From contig CAJSYZ010000005.1 in assembly GCA_910574455.1 (NCBI GenBank), forward strand, positions 558,001 through 622,000: a stretch of DNA of 64,000 nt, written 5' to 3'. Below are positions 43,537 to 54,056 of the stretch, one piece after another. Below the pieces are notes generated by a model, which was not told the DNA's origin, did no database searches, and worked only from the letters and a program-made list of their open reading frames with translations. This DNA is from Trichaptum fuscoviolaceum. Taxonomy: Eukaryota; Basidiomycota; Agaricomycetes; Hymenochaetales; Trichaptaceae. Both the position numbers and the translations under genes were made by a program. Positions within the stretch are counted from its first letter, which is position 1, and every line of letters begins with the position of its first letter.

Positions 43537-46500
43537 TCAACTCCGAGTTGGTTAATCCGATTCAACTCAACACCATCACTATCAACGGAAACACTCGCTC
43601 TTTTCGCATACCCATCACGGTACTCATTAACGGACAACCTCACACACTCTCAGCTCTACTCGACACCGGAGCACAACTCAATTTCATCAACTCAAAACTA
43701 GCCAACAAACTCAAACTAAAAACGCAGAAAATCGACAAACCCATACTAGTCAGTAACGCCGATGGTACACTCAATACAGAAGGCAGTGTCACCAAACGAA
43801 CTCGAATCCACATCACACACCCACACACTCTTTCACCACATTTCTACCTCACTCATATCCCAAAGGACGATGTTATACTAGGTCTACCTTGGTTTAAACA
43901 AGCTAAACCAAAGATAGACTGGGGAAACGATGCAATCACCATAAACAAGATTACGATTTCAACCCGAATGGAACAAGAAAAACAACAGAAGCTACCACCA
44001 CCAGAAAAACTCGACATCCCAAAGGAATATATGCCCTATGCCAACATCTTCTCCGAAAAAGAAATCCAAACATATCCACCAGCACGACCTTACGATCATG
44101 AAATCAAGACAAAACCCTCCTTCATACCGAAAATCTTCAAAACCTACAATACTCCGTACCACCAAAGACCCATACTCCGTGACCTTATTAATGACCTACT
44201 CAAGAAAGGATTCATTAAACCCTCCGCATCACCGATGGCCTCACCATTATTCTTCATCAGCAAGAAGGATGGAACCCTCCGACCGATTCAGGATTATCGA
44301 TATCTTAACGAACATACAATCCGCGATGGATTTCCAATACCGAACACCCAGACACTATTGAATCAACTCCAAGGATCCAAATACTTCACCACCCTCGATA
44401 TTCGACAAGGATACCACAATATTCGAATCAAGGAAGAAGACCAATGGAAAGCCGCATTCAACTGCGAAGAAGGACACTTTCAACCAACAGTTATGTTCTT
44501 TGGCCTATGCAATTCACCCGCCACCTTTCAACGTTTCATGAATGATATACTTGTGAAGCAAATCCGCGAAAACAAGTGTATTGTTTACATGGACGACATT
44601 ATGATCCATGCCGCCACTATGCAACAACTTATCTTGAATACCCTCGAAGTTTTCGACGTCCTCAAGAAACACAAGCTATATCTCAAACCCGCCAAATGCC
44701 GATTCCACCAGACCGAAGTCCCATTCCTAGGATACATTATCTCCGAGTCACAGATCAAGACTGACCCGACGAAGATACAAGGAATAGTTGACTGGCCAAC
44801 TCCAAAGAATCTACGAGACATACGCTCATTTACAGGATTTACGAACTTCTACAGGCGATTCATTCCCCATTATGCCACCATATGCCGACCCCTCGATCAA
44901 CTAAAACGCAAAAACATACCATTCGTTTGGACCGACCGACAACAACATGCTTTTCAAACACTCAAGGACTTATTCTCGAAACAACCACTCCTTATGCAAC
45001 CCGACCCGAACAAGCCATTCTACCTCGAAACCGACGCTTCAGCCGTAGCTACTGGTGCAGTACTACGACAACTTGACAAGGATAATCAATTACGACCAAT
45101 TGGATACATCTCCCAAGCACTTAATCCGACGCAACGAAATTGGCAAATATACGACAGGGAACTATTTGCTATCATCCGTGCATTACAGACATGGCGACAC
45201 TATCTATTAGGTAGCCCACACGTTATCACAGTACATTGTGATCACAAGAACCTAACCTATTGGCGACAACCACAACGATTAACCCCTCGACAAGCCCGAT
45301 GGCAGAACGAACTTTCACGTTACCCCCTCCAAATCCAAGCAGTCCCCGGAAAACACATGATTCAATCCGATGCCCTTTCCCGGAGACCCGACCAATTTAA
45401 AACGGAAGGAGAACTCAACAACGAAGTTACACTTCTACCAGAGAAGGTTTTCATTCAAGAGATGGAAATACTCGAAGCCGAAATAGAAGAACAGGACGAT
45501 GACGATCGAAACACCATTGACATCGATGAACTTCATGACAAGATTCGACTCGAAACAGGCGACATTCAGAAGGCAATGACACTCATTCAGAAGGAACTCC
45601 CCCTCACGAAACCAAAGATGAACGACTTCTCAATCAAGGATAACCTTGTACACTTTAGGAACAAGATCTATGTTCCGAAGAACAAGGAAATCATGAGAAA
45701 CATCTTACGACTTCATCATGACCTCCCCACGCGAAATCACCCAGGAATAGCAAACACGATGGAACAGATTCGACGCACCTACTACTGGCCCCGCATGCAG
45801 CAGTTCATTTCGAAATATGTGCAAGGATGCGCAATTTGCCAACAGATGAAGATAAATCACCATCCACTCGTACCTCCGCTCAGCCCGATCGTCGCAGACA
45901 AAGACACATACCCCTTTGCTACAGTCAATATTGATTTCATTACCGACCTACCGGAATCAAATGGCTATGACAGCATATGTGTTATTGTGGATCACGATTG
46001 CACCAAGGCAATAGTACTCACCCCATGCAACAAGACGATCACCGCACTCGATACCGCACAACTCTACATTGACAATGTCTACAAACGATTTGGATTACCC
46101 AGGAAAATAATCTCAGATCGTGGACCCCAATTTGCATCGACACTATTCAGACAGCTATGCCGCTTACTGCACATCAAGCAGGCTATGTCAACAGCATATC
46201 ACCCACAAACTGATGGACAAGCAGAACGAACAAACCAGGAGATCGAAGCATACTTCCGAATTTACGCAGCAAACCACCCCCAACATTGGTCACGATACAT
46301 ACCAATGATGGAATTCACTCACAACAATCGCAAGCATTCCACCACAGAGCAGACCCCTTTCCGATTACTCATGGGATACGACCCAACATCATTCCCTACG
46401 GAAAAATCCGAGATCGACAGTAACATCCCCACACTCCAAACTCGCTTGATCAAGATATTGGAACTCCGAACCGAAGCCGAAGCAGCTCTAACTCTCGCAC

Positions 46501-46970
46501 AAGAATTCCAGCGTGAGACACAGGAATCACACTTCCAGCCTTTGGAAGAAGGACAAAGTGTATGGTTAGAAGCCAGGAACCTCCGACGAACCGGACTACC
46601 CTCGAAATTCCAATCTAAACGAGAAGGACCCTTTACGATCATCAAGAAGCTCAGGGACAATGTCTATCAACTCGATCTACCAGAACATTGGAAAATACAT
46701 CCAGTATTTCATGCTTCTCTTCTCACTCCACACAAGGAAACGGACGAACATGGACCATCTTACACACGACCGCCACCCGAACTTATCGAAGGAGAAGAAG
46801 AATATGAAGTTGAAGCGATACTCAATCACCGAGGACCTCCGAAGAAGCGTGAATATCTTGTCAAATGGCTAGGATACCCGACATCACAGAACCAATGGAT
46901 ACCCGAACACTCACTGGAGAATACACAGGAACTTCTGTCCGAATACAAGAAGGCACACAGGATCAAATGA
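43533..46970 (+). CDS. Pol of gypsy element 2 (PR-RT-RH-INT-chromodomain), intact
   Basis: 1145 codons in the -1 frame of gag, lacking its own ATG at the start, so made as Gag-Pol. Protease LLDTGAQLNFI (about residue 42); RT with SPLFFISKKDGTLRPIQDYR, TLDIRQGYHNIRIKEEDQWK and the YMDD box (VYMDDIMIHA) near residue 353; RNase H FYLETDASAVATGAVL; integrase zinc region HHDLPTRNH...CAICQQMK; catalytic core with NIDFITDLP, IISDRGPQFAST and PQTDGQAERTNQEIEAYF (D-D-E set); C-terminal chromodomain YEVEAILNHRG...YLVKWLGYPTSQNQWIP. No stop or frameshift. Confidence 0.95.
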   Translation: MINSELVNPIQLNTITINGNTRSFRIPITVLINGQPHTLSALLDTGAQLNFINSKLANKLKLKTQKIDKPILVSNADGTLNTEGSVTKRTRIHITHPHTLSPHFYLTHIPKDDVILGLPWFKQAKPKIDWGNDAITINKITISTRMEQEKQQKLPPPEKLDIPKEYMPYANIFSEKEIQTYPPARPYDHEIKTKPSFIPKIFKTYNTPYHQRPILRDLINDLLKKGFIKPSASPMASPLFFISKKDGTLRPIQDYRYLNEHTIRDGFPIPNTQTLLNQLQGSKYFTTLDIRQGYHNIRIKEEDQWKAAFNCEEGHFQPTVMFFGLCNSPATFQRFMNDILVKQIRENKCIVYMDDIMIHAATMQQLILNTLEVFDVLKKHKLYLKPAKCRFHQTEVPFLGYIISESQIKTDPTKIQGIVDWPTPKNLRDIRSFTGFTNFYRRFIPHYATICRPLDQLKRKNIPFVWTDRQQHAFQTLKDLFSKQPLLMQPDPNKPFYLETDASAVATGAVLRQLDKDNQLRPIGYISQALNPTQRNWQIYDRELFAIIRALQTWRHYLLGSPHVITVHCDHKNLTYWRQPQRLTPRQARWQNELSRYPLQIQAVPGKHMIQSDALSRRPDQFKTEGELNNEVTLLPEKVFIQEMEILEAEIEEQDDDDRNTIDIDELHDKIRLETGDIQKAMTLIQKELPLTKPKMNDFSIKDNLVHFRNKIYVPKNKEIMRNILRLHHDLPTRNHPGIANTMEQIRRTYYWPRMQQFISKYVQGCAICQQMKINHHPLVPPLSPIVADKDTYPFATVNIDFITDLPESNGYDSICVIVDHDCTKAIVLTPCNKTITALDTAQLYIDNVYKRFGLPRKIISDRGPQFASTLFRQLCRLLHIKQAMSTAYHPQTDGQAERTNQEIEAYFRIYAANHPQHWSRYIPMMEFTHNNRKHSTTEQTPFRLLMGYDPTSFPTEKSEIDSNIPTLQTRLIKILELRTEAEAALTLAQEFQRETQESHFQPLEEGQSVWLEARNLRRTGLPSKFQSKREGPFTIIKKLRDNVYQLDLPEHWKIHPVFHASLLTPHKETDEHGPSYTRPPPELIEGEEEYEVEAILNHRGPPKKREYLVKWLGYPTSQNQWIPEHSLENTQELLSEYKKAHRIK

Positions 46971-47419
46971 CCGAACTTGCATTTGATTTCATTCCGCATC
47001 CGGAACAAACTAAGGACGCCACTCAAAGAAACCTCCGAATCAGACAACAACCCGTTATTCTTCCGATCCATCAAATTCTCAAGAAGTATATCAGCCTCAA
47101 CCAGACACCAACGCTTAGCAAGATGATCAAGCCAGCAGACCTCGCTAACTTCTGCGCATACATCCTCTCACTTGATATCCGACCGGAAATCAAGGATCTT
47201 GCACAGAAATTACTTTACGAGTCTTTCCGACGCATTGACCAAGGTCTAGGACCCTATCGGACCTTTTCTCAACGATTTGTATTCACCTCATCTAATCGAA
47301 GAGACACCCCGGAGATTACAGTCAGATATGGGCCGAACAATCAGTTCATTATCACGTCAACACCGCACTATCAACCGCCGCCGCCCTACTCCGATGCCAT
47401 CTCCACAACCCCTTCGTGA
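46967..47419 (+). CDS. Accessory ORF A of gypsy element 2
   Basis: 150 aa; its ATG overlaps the pol stop in the tetramer ATGA (46967-46970), the arrangement used for termination-reinitiation. Starts MTELAFDFIPHPEQTKDATQ; a helical middle (LANFCAYILSLDIRPEIKDL) and Pro-rich end (HYQPPPPYSDA). No homologue recognised, no signal peptide or membrane segment, so not an envelope protein. Confidence 0.55.
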   Translation: MTELAFDFIPHPEQTKDATQRNLRIRQQPVILPIHQILKKYISLNQTPTLSKMIKPADLANFCAYILSLDIRPEIKDLAQKLLYESFRRIDQGLGPYRTFSQRFVFTSSNRRDTPEITVRYGPNNQFIITSTPHYQPPPPYSDAISTTPS

Positions 47420-47951
47420 CGACCCTCCACCCACGGAGATAAGCAAAGAACAAATCCTTAATGACCTTCGCACACTAGCAGCAGAAACTCCGACCAACCG
47501 TCAACCCACACTCATTTTCCACCTATTCAATTTCATCCATCAACAAGAAGAACCCAACACGCCACCGCTCAATCACCTCATCGATTTCATCGATACTCTT
47601 CTCACCCATGCGACTCCACTACACCAGGCACACCTTTCGATAGGACTCTACATACTAATTCAAATGGTCAAGACAAATGACCTTGAAGGATCAGTACAAC
47701 TTCCGAATGGATTCCGATTCATTCACCGGCAACCGGCATCCGTTCAGACCTCCGAAACTTCTACTTCCAGAGATTCCACATCCCCTCCGCCCTTGGAACC
47801 TTTCTCTCCCGCATATAGTCCCACTACCTCCACGGAATCACTCACCAGTCACACTACCGACGACCCGGACTCAGACAAAGAGAACATCCCCACTCGACAT
47901 GCCATTCAACTTCGACACCCCTATTCCGACGTTCGAAGCGCCCCCTTTTGA
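47394..47951 (+). CDS. Accessory ORF B of gypsy element 2
   Basis: 185 aa from MPSPQPLRDDPPPTEISKEQ; overlaps ORF A by 26 nt. Helical centre (LIFHLFNFIHQQEEP, LIDFIDTLLTHATPLHQAHL), Ser/Thr/Pro-rich tail. No family recognised. Start chosen as the ATG nearest to the end of ORF A; an earlier in-frame ATG at 47277 is possible. Confidence 0.5.
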   Translation: MPSPQPLRDDPPPTEISKEQILNDLRTLAAETPTNRQPTLIFHLFNFIHQQEEPNTPPLNHLIDFIDTLLTHATPLHQAHLSIGLYILIQMVKTNDLEGSVQLPNGFRFIHRQPASVQTSETSTSRDSTSPPPLEPFSPAYSPTTSTESLTSHTTDDPDSDKENIPTRHAIQLRHPYSDVRSAPF

Positions 47952-48450
47952 CGCTGAAGAAAACCTTGCAGCCACTGACCCTGGACCTCTACTACCAGCT
48001 GAGGATATCGATCCCCTCTGGGTAACAGGCTGGGGCAATCATGCAAACGATTGGCAAAACGGAGCATGGCACCCGCAACTGACACCCGCACACCCGGAAA
48101 ACGACTACCCTTCCCCTCCGCCCTCTCCCACTCTACCCCCTCTCAGTCCCTTCGACCTCGTCCGACACTATATCTTTGACCCCTCCCACTCCGACTATAT
48201 CAACATCCGCCGACTCAAGACTCTCAATCCCCATCCCCAACTCACCACCCTCGTCCTCCGCCGCACATTCTTCACTCCGGAGTACGCCACCCCGATTCTA
48301 CAAGCCCTACACATCCTCCTCGACCTCCCCTACGTCCCCTGGATAGGCCGACGCGTTCGACACGCAGGAACACCGCATCGACACTTCGTAGCTTACGACG
48401 AAGACCCCATCTGTGTCTGCAGTTGTTGCAGGTATTGCCCCGTTCACTAA
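47899..48450 (+). CDS. Accessory ORF C of gypsy element 2
   Basis: 183 aa from MPFNFDTPIPTFEAPPFDAE; overlaps ORF B by 53 nt. Pro-rich first half (YPSPPPSPTLPPLSPFDLVR), then a folded-looking part with FFTPEYATPILQALHILLDL and a Cys-rich end (DPICVCSCCRYCPVH). Function unknown. Confidence 0.5.
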   Translation: MPFNFDTPIPTFEAPPFDAEENLAATDPGPLLPAEDIDPLWVTGWGNHANDWQNGAWHPQLTPAHPENDYPSPPPSPTLPPLSPFDLVRHYIFDPSHSDYINIRRLKTLNPHPQLTTLVLRRTFFTPEYATPILQALHILLDLPYVPWIGRRVRHAGTPHRHFVAYDEDPICVCSCCRYCPVH

Positions 48451-48452
48451 CA

Positions 48453-49361
48453 ATGCCAGCTATCCGCAACACTCGTCAAGGACTTCCGAACCGCGTCTTT
48501 CGAACCCCTCATCCTCGAAATGTCAAACCAACGCGACAGCGATTCATTGACGGCACCCTTCCTCCTCCCGATCTCGAGCAACTTCTACCCGGCATCACCT
48601 TCCAACAGACACTACAGACACGACGACAATGTGCAGCTACGCTTCTGCATAATGGCAAACTTCGCGACCTCACTCAGAATGTCACTGTCAGCCCCCTTCC
48701 CCATATTGTCTACACCACTCAGCAAATGTATGACATTTTGGAGACGATGCTGGATCTGTTTGAGAGCAGTCGACGATCACAAACGAAGGTTGACACCTTC
48801 GAACATCAGGAACTAGTACGTCGTTTGAATCAGGTTCTTATTACTCAACTCGAGAACCAGTTCAACGAATTCGAATTTCAATCGCTCCTCTCTTCGGAGA
48901 TCGTTAACGGAAAGGTCAACGTCCCCACCGACCCGGAACCACAACCCATGGCCGATCCCTCCCCTCTCGAGCTCACTCCGCAGGCTGCGCCCGACGCATA
49001 TCACGAGCAGCTACATGTCCCGATCTTCGACCTAGATCGACTCCATAACTTCGAAACCGCTCCGCCGCCGCCTAGCCCTCATCAACAGCTCTATCTCCCT
49101 ACAGAGGAAGAACTTGAGACGATCAACCAGGAACTTCAGGACCTCGCCATTCCTGAATTACCCCTCATGGCTCCGCCCGACATAACGATACAGCCGCCTT
49201 CGCCACCATACATTGTCAACACTCCTCGACCGGAAGACTTCACTTCGCCACCATCATACGCCCCCATCGACTGGACCGACCCCTATTTCCTTTCAATGTA
49301 TCGACTCTTCCTTAATAACTTTGATTTCTCTCAGACAGTCACCAATGTACCCAGCGCTTGA
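48453..49361 (+). CDS. Accessory ORF D of gypsy element 2
   Basis: 302 aa; ATG two nt after the ORF C stop. Begins MPAIRNTRQGLPNRVFRTPH (basic), has a long helical region (MYDILETMLDLFESSRRSQT, LVRRLNQVLITQLENQFNEF) and a Pro-rich, acidic C-terminal half. No family recognised. About 165 bp of non-coding sequence with a direct repeat (TTGATCTTAACTTGA-like) separate it from the 3' LTR. Confidence 0.55.
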   Translation: MPAIRNTRQGLPNRVFRTPHPRNVKPTRQRFIDGTLPPPDLEQLLPGITFQQTLQTRRQCAATLLHNGKLRDLTQNVTVSPLPHIVYTTQQMYDILETMLDLFESSRRSQTKVDTFEHQELVRRLNQVLITQLENQFNEFEFQSLLSSEIVNGKVNVPTDPEPQPMADPSPLELTPQAAPDAYHEQLHVPIFDLDRLHNFETAPPPPSPHQQLYLPTEEELETINQELQDLAIPELPLMAPPDITIQPPSPPYIVNTPRPEDFTSPPSYAPIDWTDPYFLSMYRLFLNNFDFSQTVTNVPSA

Positions 49362-49527
49362 ACCCCTTATTGGTCTTAACTTGACCCTATAGCGACTGAT
49401 ATTTATCTTTCTCTTATGCTTTTACTTATTGATCTTAACTTGATCCTATAGCGTTGTACCTTTCTTTGAAATTCTCGCATTCGCATTCTTATGCTACTAC
49501 GGAATTTCAATCTTAGTGACAGGGTAT

Positions 49528-50076
49528 TGTTACGCATCAAGCTGCTTACCCTTGTTTACACATTGTTTATGTTCCCCCTCACCCTTTTCTCTCACCCTTT
49601 CTACCTGCATGTGCGTACACACATTGCATCATTCTTTCATCATCGACTCCACACTCCGATGGCTCCACTCGCTCCACCTTCACTCCGAGAGCCCCAGAGA
49701 CTTCCACTCCGATGATACATCATTCTACTCCACTCTACTCCACCTATGCTCTGATCTGACATCATCCTCCATTAATTAGAGCCACTATGACGGACTCACT
49801 CCACTTCTGACCCGCGATGATGTAGTTTCATTCCTTGCTCCACTCTATTGTTCTCTGTAGTATATAAGGCCATGTACATAGCGCCCCAGGATGACACTTA
49901 AGTCAATCCTCCTATAGTCTTTTACAATCACGTACCAAAGACTCTGTTCACCCACGACTTCCGGTATAGAGACCCTCACAAAGCGGACCCTCTATACTGT
50001 ACTTGCTACTTCACCCAACAACGCTTTGGTCACTTATCATTTCCGTGATAAGTCCATCGAAGCCGTGAACGTAACA
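49528..50076 (+). repeat. 3' LTR of gypsy element 2
   Basis: 549 bp, no difference from the 5' LTR noticed. Preceded by a short purine-rich stretch (GTGACAGGGTAT, ending 49527) that may be the polypurine tract. Confidence 0.95.
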
Positions 50077-51249
50077 GGCGGAGGCTTCGTGGAGAGCTTT
50101 GCGTGATGTTCTGCGCAAGAATATGTCAGAGTCGGAGGAGGATGAAGCTGAGAGGACCTCAAATTGGAGGGAACAGGTGCAACATCATGGTGCTCCATTG
50201 GCAAGGGCAAGCGATGATACAGAGGACTTCTTCGATGACATTGTGGGCAAGAATGAACTCAACGAAATTGCAGACCTGGAAGATCCCGGGAGCTTAGTGC
50301 ATGGGCCACAGCATTTTGCGGTTCAAGACATACAACATGCTGAACGCCAGATGCGCTTGGGTGGCAAAAATGACCCTTTGAGCTTGATGTTAATGGCTTC
50401 GAAGCAACGTTAGTATTACTTAGTAACCCATGCTTTTGGTGCTGCACATCTGACTTCTTTGTTGTCATCCTTGCAGAGTCCAGTACGGTGTACCCTAAGC
50501 AGCTCACGGCTCTTGTGGCGATAAAAGGCCATCCAGAGCTCCGAAAACTCCGACAGCTCATTAAAGAATACTTATTCAACAAGTACGAGAAGCACAACTC
50601 CAACTTAAGGGGCTCCTCTGGCAGAGCCGAACCAGCAGTTGAATTGGACATGAGCAATGACTTTTCAATTTTCCATTCAGCCACCGCTTTCTTTGCCTAC
50701 CATGGCGAATCGATCCCTATAGAACAAGCAATGAGGGAGGTGATCAGGTCCAATCCCTCTTGGCGCGGAAAAGCAAGACATGACGCAGTCCTTGTTCGAG
50801 TTAATACTCGCAAAAAGGGGTTTGCAGGAATGAGAGTTGCCCGTGTTATGCTTCTTTTTTCCTTCACCGCTAAAGGGGAGCATCAGAACTGCGCTCTCGT
50901 CCAATTTTTCAAGCGTGTTGGAGATTCACCCGACCTCAAAACAAGAATGTGGATAGTCGAACCGGAGTTTGAGTTAGAGAGCTCTACCGCCCGTGTCGGA
51001 TGCTGTACTACCGGAGTGAATGGCAGATGTCGCTATCACCGCGACTGCAAGGCTCCGAAGCTATCTGTGATAGATGTAGGGGACATCCTCCGTTTAGCCC
51101 ACCTCCTGGGGGTTCCGAAGGGTGATGAATGTCCTCCGAAGTCATTGACACCTGAGGAGTCCCTGGATTTTTATGATAAATTCTATGTTAACCGATTTGC
51201 TGACATGCACATGCACGAAACATTGTACGAAAGCAGACATTGGCAATGA

Positions 51250-51811
51250 TAAAGATAAACTCTTCATTTAGTAGCACATACTACAAAGTAGATTGAAACC
51301 TACAACTTGAAAGTGAGGATATGGCAATTAAAGAAAGAGATGTAAATGAAACAGACCCAGTGCCAGCCTGAGCCACTGCTGCTAGTAGTGGCATCATGAT
51401 CATGATGCCATGCAAGTGTAATCAAGGCATCGACTCTTAGGCTGTATTAACTTCAAGTTGACATCATACTCTTGGCTTGCTTTCAAGTTCAAGTTGTACA
51501 GTTTACACTGGCAATAACATCATGGTATTCATCGTACGAGGTAACAATTATTATCAACAATTCACGAAGTGACATATGTAAGGAGAAACAGAAGACACTG
51601 GCATAGCTCAGAGATTGTATGGGTAGTTCAAGTCATAGCTTCACCTCGGAGTTCTTAATATTTCCCAGACAACTTTCGGGGAACGGTTGCTTGTTTTGCC
51701 CTGCAACGGCTTGATGGAGAGAAGAGCCTAAATGCACTGCAGTGAGCGCATATTAGAGAGTGAAGAGACTTCATCACATACATTAATTACTGATTGCTGT
51801 GGCCCAACCCA
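51250..51811. other. Intergenic with CACTA-like subterminal words
   Basis: Contains AACTTCAAGTT at 51449-51459, a CATGATCATG palindrome, GCCAGTG/CCTGAG and CTAGTAG words. These resemble those near 34700-34830 and 57830-58330 and may be transposase-binding repeats. No gene seen. Confidence 0.4.
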
Positions 51812-54056
51812 TCACTGCATACGATGATAATACCAGAGCTTTTCACAATCCTTCACGTTTTTGCCCGTATTTTGTATCAGCTCCTCTAGATAATCGCGAG
51901 GCTGCGCGAGGCTGGATGCTGTCGCATTCCATGCACTAGCACCAATAGAACTTGAAGGAATTGGGGGTACACCGCGTGAATCCAGGTTGCGAAACAACGT
52001 AGTCATGGCCTGTGCAGCATCCTTTGCAGATTCGCGAGTTTTGGCGTCGCTTGTATGTTTGTGCAAATTGTTAAAAGCATCGAGGATTGCGTCAGTTGAC
52101 TCCGCCCGTTGGTGTATTATCTCGTTGAGAAAGCTGCGGATAGGGGCTTCCGATACGCCCATGAGGAGTTTGAATACCTTTGTGTTGGAGACAATTTCCA
52201 ACCATCTCCTGACGATTTTAAACCCATTTATCAAGCGGAGGTGAAGAGTTTCCAACGCCCTGAAGGAAGCCTCAATGCGGTTTGGAAGTGATTTCAGATC
52301 CCCTATAACGAGCTGTGATAAAGAAAGAGATGAAAGGCCCTTCGCCTCTTTAAGTACGCGCATGTCGTGATCGTATATAGCCTCTACTGAGACATTGTCC
52401 TGAAACATGGCGTCAACCTTGGTACAAAAACGTAGCGCCAGTTCCCGACTTGCAGTATCCAAACTAGGAAGTTCATCGCCATCGTCATTGCGACCTGGAG
52501 CCGTAAAGAAATCGGGATACAGCTCACGCGCATGTGTTCGGAGTTTCTTATTGCCATCCGTTTCGCCGTATTCATAAAGGCGAGACACAGCAGGAACCAT
52601 TACTACAGACCTATCTTCTTCAACGGTGCAGGTAAAATGATCCAGTTTCTGGATCAACGTGTCTACATCAACGATGATATCCCAGAGTGCGCGGAGATGG
52701 ATCTGGAATAATGGCAGGAAGAAATGGAAAAGACGAGAGGGATCCATAGTGGAGAAGTCGGTCTGATTGAACTCCTTATCCAAGCCCACGTAGAACTCGC
52801 GAGGGCGTTCTAGCGTTTTAACATACTGCGCATGTGGTGCATCATTCGTTAATGTATGATAGGTCTTGCCATCTTCTTGATCTATGCATGTCATATAGTA
52901 TCTGAGAAGATGGTCTCTCATGACTCCCAGGAGGCCAGTCCGTCCAACATCGAAGTGATGAAACTGACCGAGACCGCGGGACTTTGATGCAGAGGAAATG
53001 CACTTTTGTATTTCGTCATCATTGAAATCAAGGACGATTGCGGAGGCTTCAAAGAGGAAGTACAGCATAGCATCGAGAGCCTTCCTTGCTATGACAGCAT
53101 CGCCTGGTGCTCGGTTCTAACAAGCGTATGTTTTCAGATGACATTCTTTTTAGAAAATTGACATTGTCACTTACTCCGGATACACAATCAGTTAGGTGAG
53201 TAACCGACGATCTTAATTGGGCTACAGCACTCAAAACAGCCTCCTGCCCTTCTAGGAGCAGCTGAATTGTCTTCTCCATAGCATTGAGCCGAACATTCGC
53301 ATCCTTGTCCGTTTCCAAAGATTGTTTCCCAGGTTCAACCAGCTGTGCGCTAACATGAAGTGCTTCACTGCCAGTGGCAGGGATGAAGGTTGCCTCAGTA
53401 CCTTGACTGCCAGTGCTTCCAGTCGGGTGAACCAGGTCAATACGTTGAGTGTTTTCAATAGTCTTGGACGCGTACTCCTCAAGAGTGGAAATGCCAGCTT
53501 CGGCATTATTGATAGCCGTAGTGAGCGACCCGCAATCACTAGGGATCGGAGAATCTCTCTTTGATAAACCCCGCGTTGTCCGAGCCTGACTCGCAGGCGA
53601 ACCTCCAGGCAGGGCACCTCCTATATAACTCGCAGACCGTGCCCGTTTACTATGATGATCCCAGTCGTTGCCTGCACTAGGTGACCTTTTTAAGCTACGA
53701 GTGAGTCTTGAGCTATTCGAAGCTCCGGAGCCATGACGCTGGACTGGACCCGGGGAACTGGACAGAGCATGTAGTGCCGGAGTAGGTGTTCGACTCTCCG
53801 GAGGTGTTGGAGTCTTTGGAGTAGTGGCCATCAACGCTTTCGTAAAAGCAGGACCTCTTTGTACACTGGGACCTCTTCCCGTATTTCCACCACTGGTAGT
53901 ATCGGGCGGTGGCGGCATGGAGGACACATGCCGAAAGGTGCCAACGTAGTCGTCCAACGGCGTCACTTGGCGGAGTTGTGACCGCGAGTGAGACGCGGAG
54001 TTAAGGGCCCTACTATTCAAGTTGGTGCCGGGTCCGTCTGGGTCTGCATTCTTCAT
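51812..54056 (-). CDS. Hypothetical 728-aa protein, Pro/Ser-rich N-terminus and helical C-terminus
   Basis: Two exons, 54056-53175 and 53116-51812, joined in phase (DCVSG then NRAPGDAVI). The N-terminal 200 residues are Pro/Ser/Thr-rich and basic (PPPPDTTSGG, KTPTPPESRTPTPALHA), with a likely nuclear signal (HHSKRARS). A heptad-like stretch (LNAMEKTIQLLLEGQEAVLS) ends exon 1. Exon 2 is largely helical (LFHFFLPLFQIHLRALWDII, RWLEIVSNTKVFKLLMGV). I recognise no family. Divergent from the protease-like gene at 55217, separated by about 1.1 kb of repeat-rich DNA, and next to the Plavaka transposase, which suggests the three could be one mobile unit. A 12-G tract lies just upstream of the start. 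Confidence 0.65.

Larger units (their letters stand above)
39134..50076 (+). mobile_element. Gypsy element 2: 10.9-kb chromodomain LTR retrotransposon with long leader and extra 3' ORFs
   Basis: 10943 bp, two 549-bp LTRs, target duplication GGCGG (39129-39133 and 50077-50081). Order: 5' LTR, self-priming site, 2.7-kb ATG-free leader, gag, -1 overlap, intact pol, four accessory ORFs, 3' LTR. About twice the internal length needed for gag-pol. Gag and Pol are open throughout and the LTRs look identical, so insertion is very recent and the copy may be active. Confidence 0.95.
34839..51249 (+). pseudogene. Plavaka-type (CACTA superfamily) transposase, interrupted by two other transposons
   Basis: Starts MPATRKKHDPFHFPPT with a C2H2 finger CTLPGCSRTFKSQSGRARHE (residues about 23-46). 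After the intron ending at 35384: ATPCDAEGNFLEYEDSPAP, then 35530-35997, MFVPVILGSDKTTVSVGTGN with EYYPLYLSIGNV at 36108-36275, RCPDGHLRRSVLGLGSYIAD at about 36470-36530, FVTNPRTKELHERLIEQVDD at 36680-36750, PFTNDFPRADICDLISPDLL at 38330-38390, 38700-39133, then after the retroelement 50082-50410 and 50478-51249, ending HETLYESRHWQ. The block order is that of Plavaka transposases. Splicing out the hAT element restores HQDIV at an exon end, and removing gypsy element 2 with one GGCGG copy gives DDSLAEASWRALRDVLRK in frame. Apart from the inserts I saw no disabling change. Confidence 0.88.
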
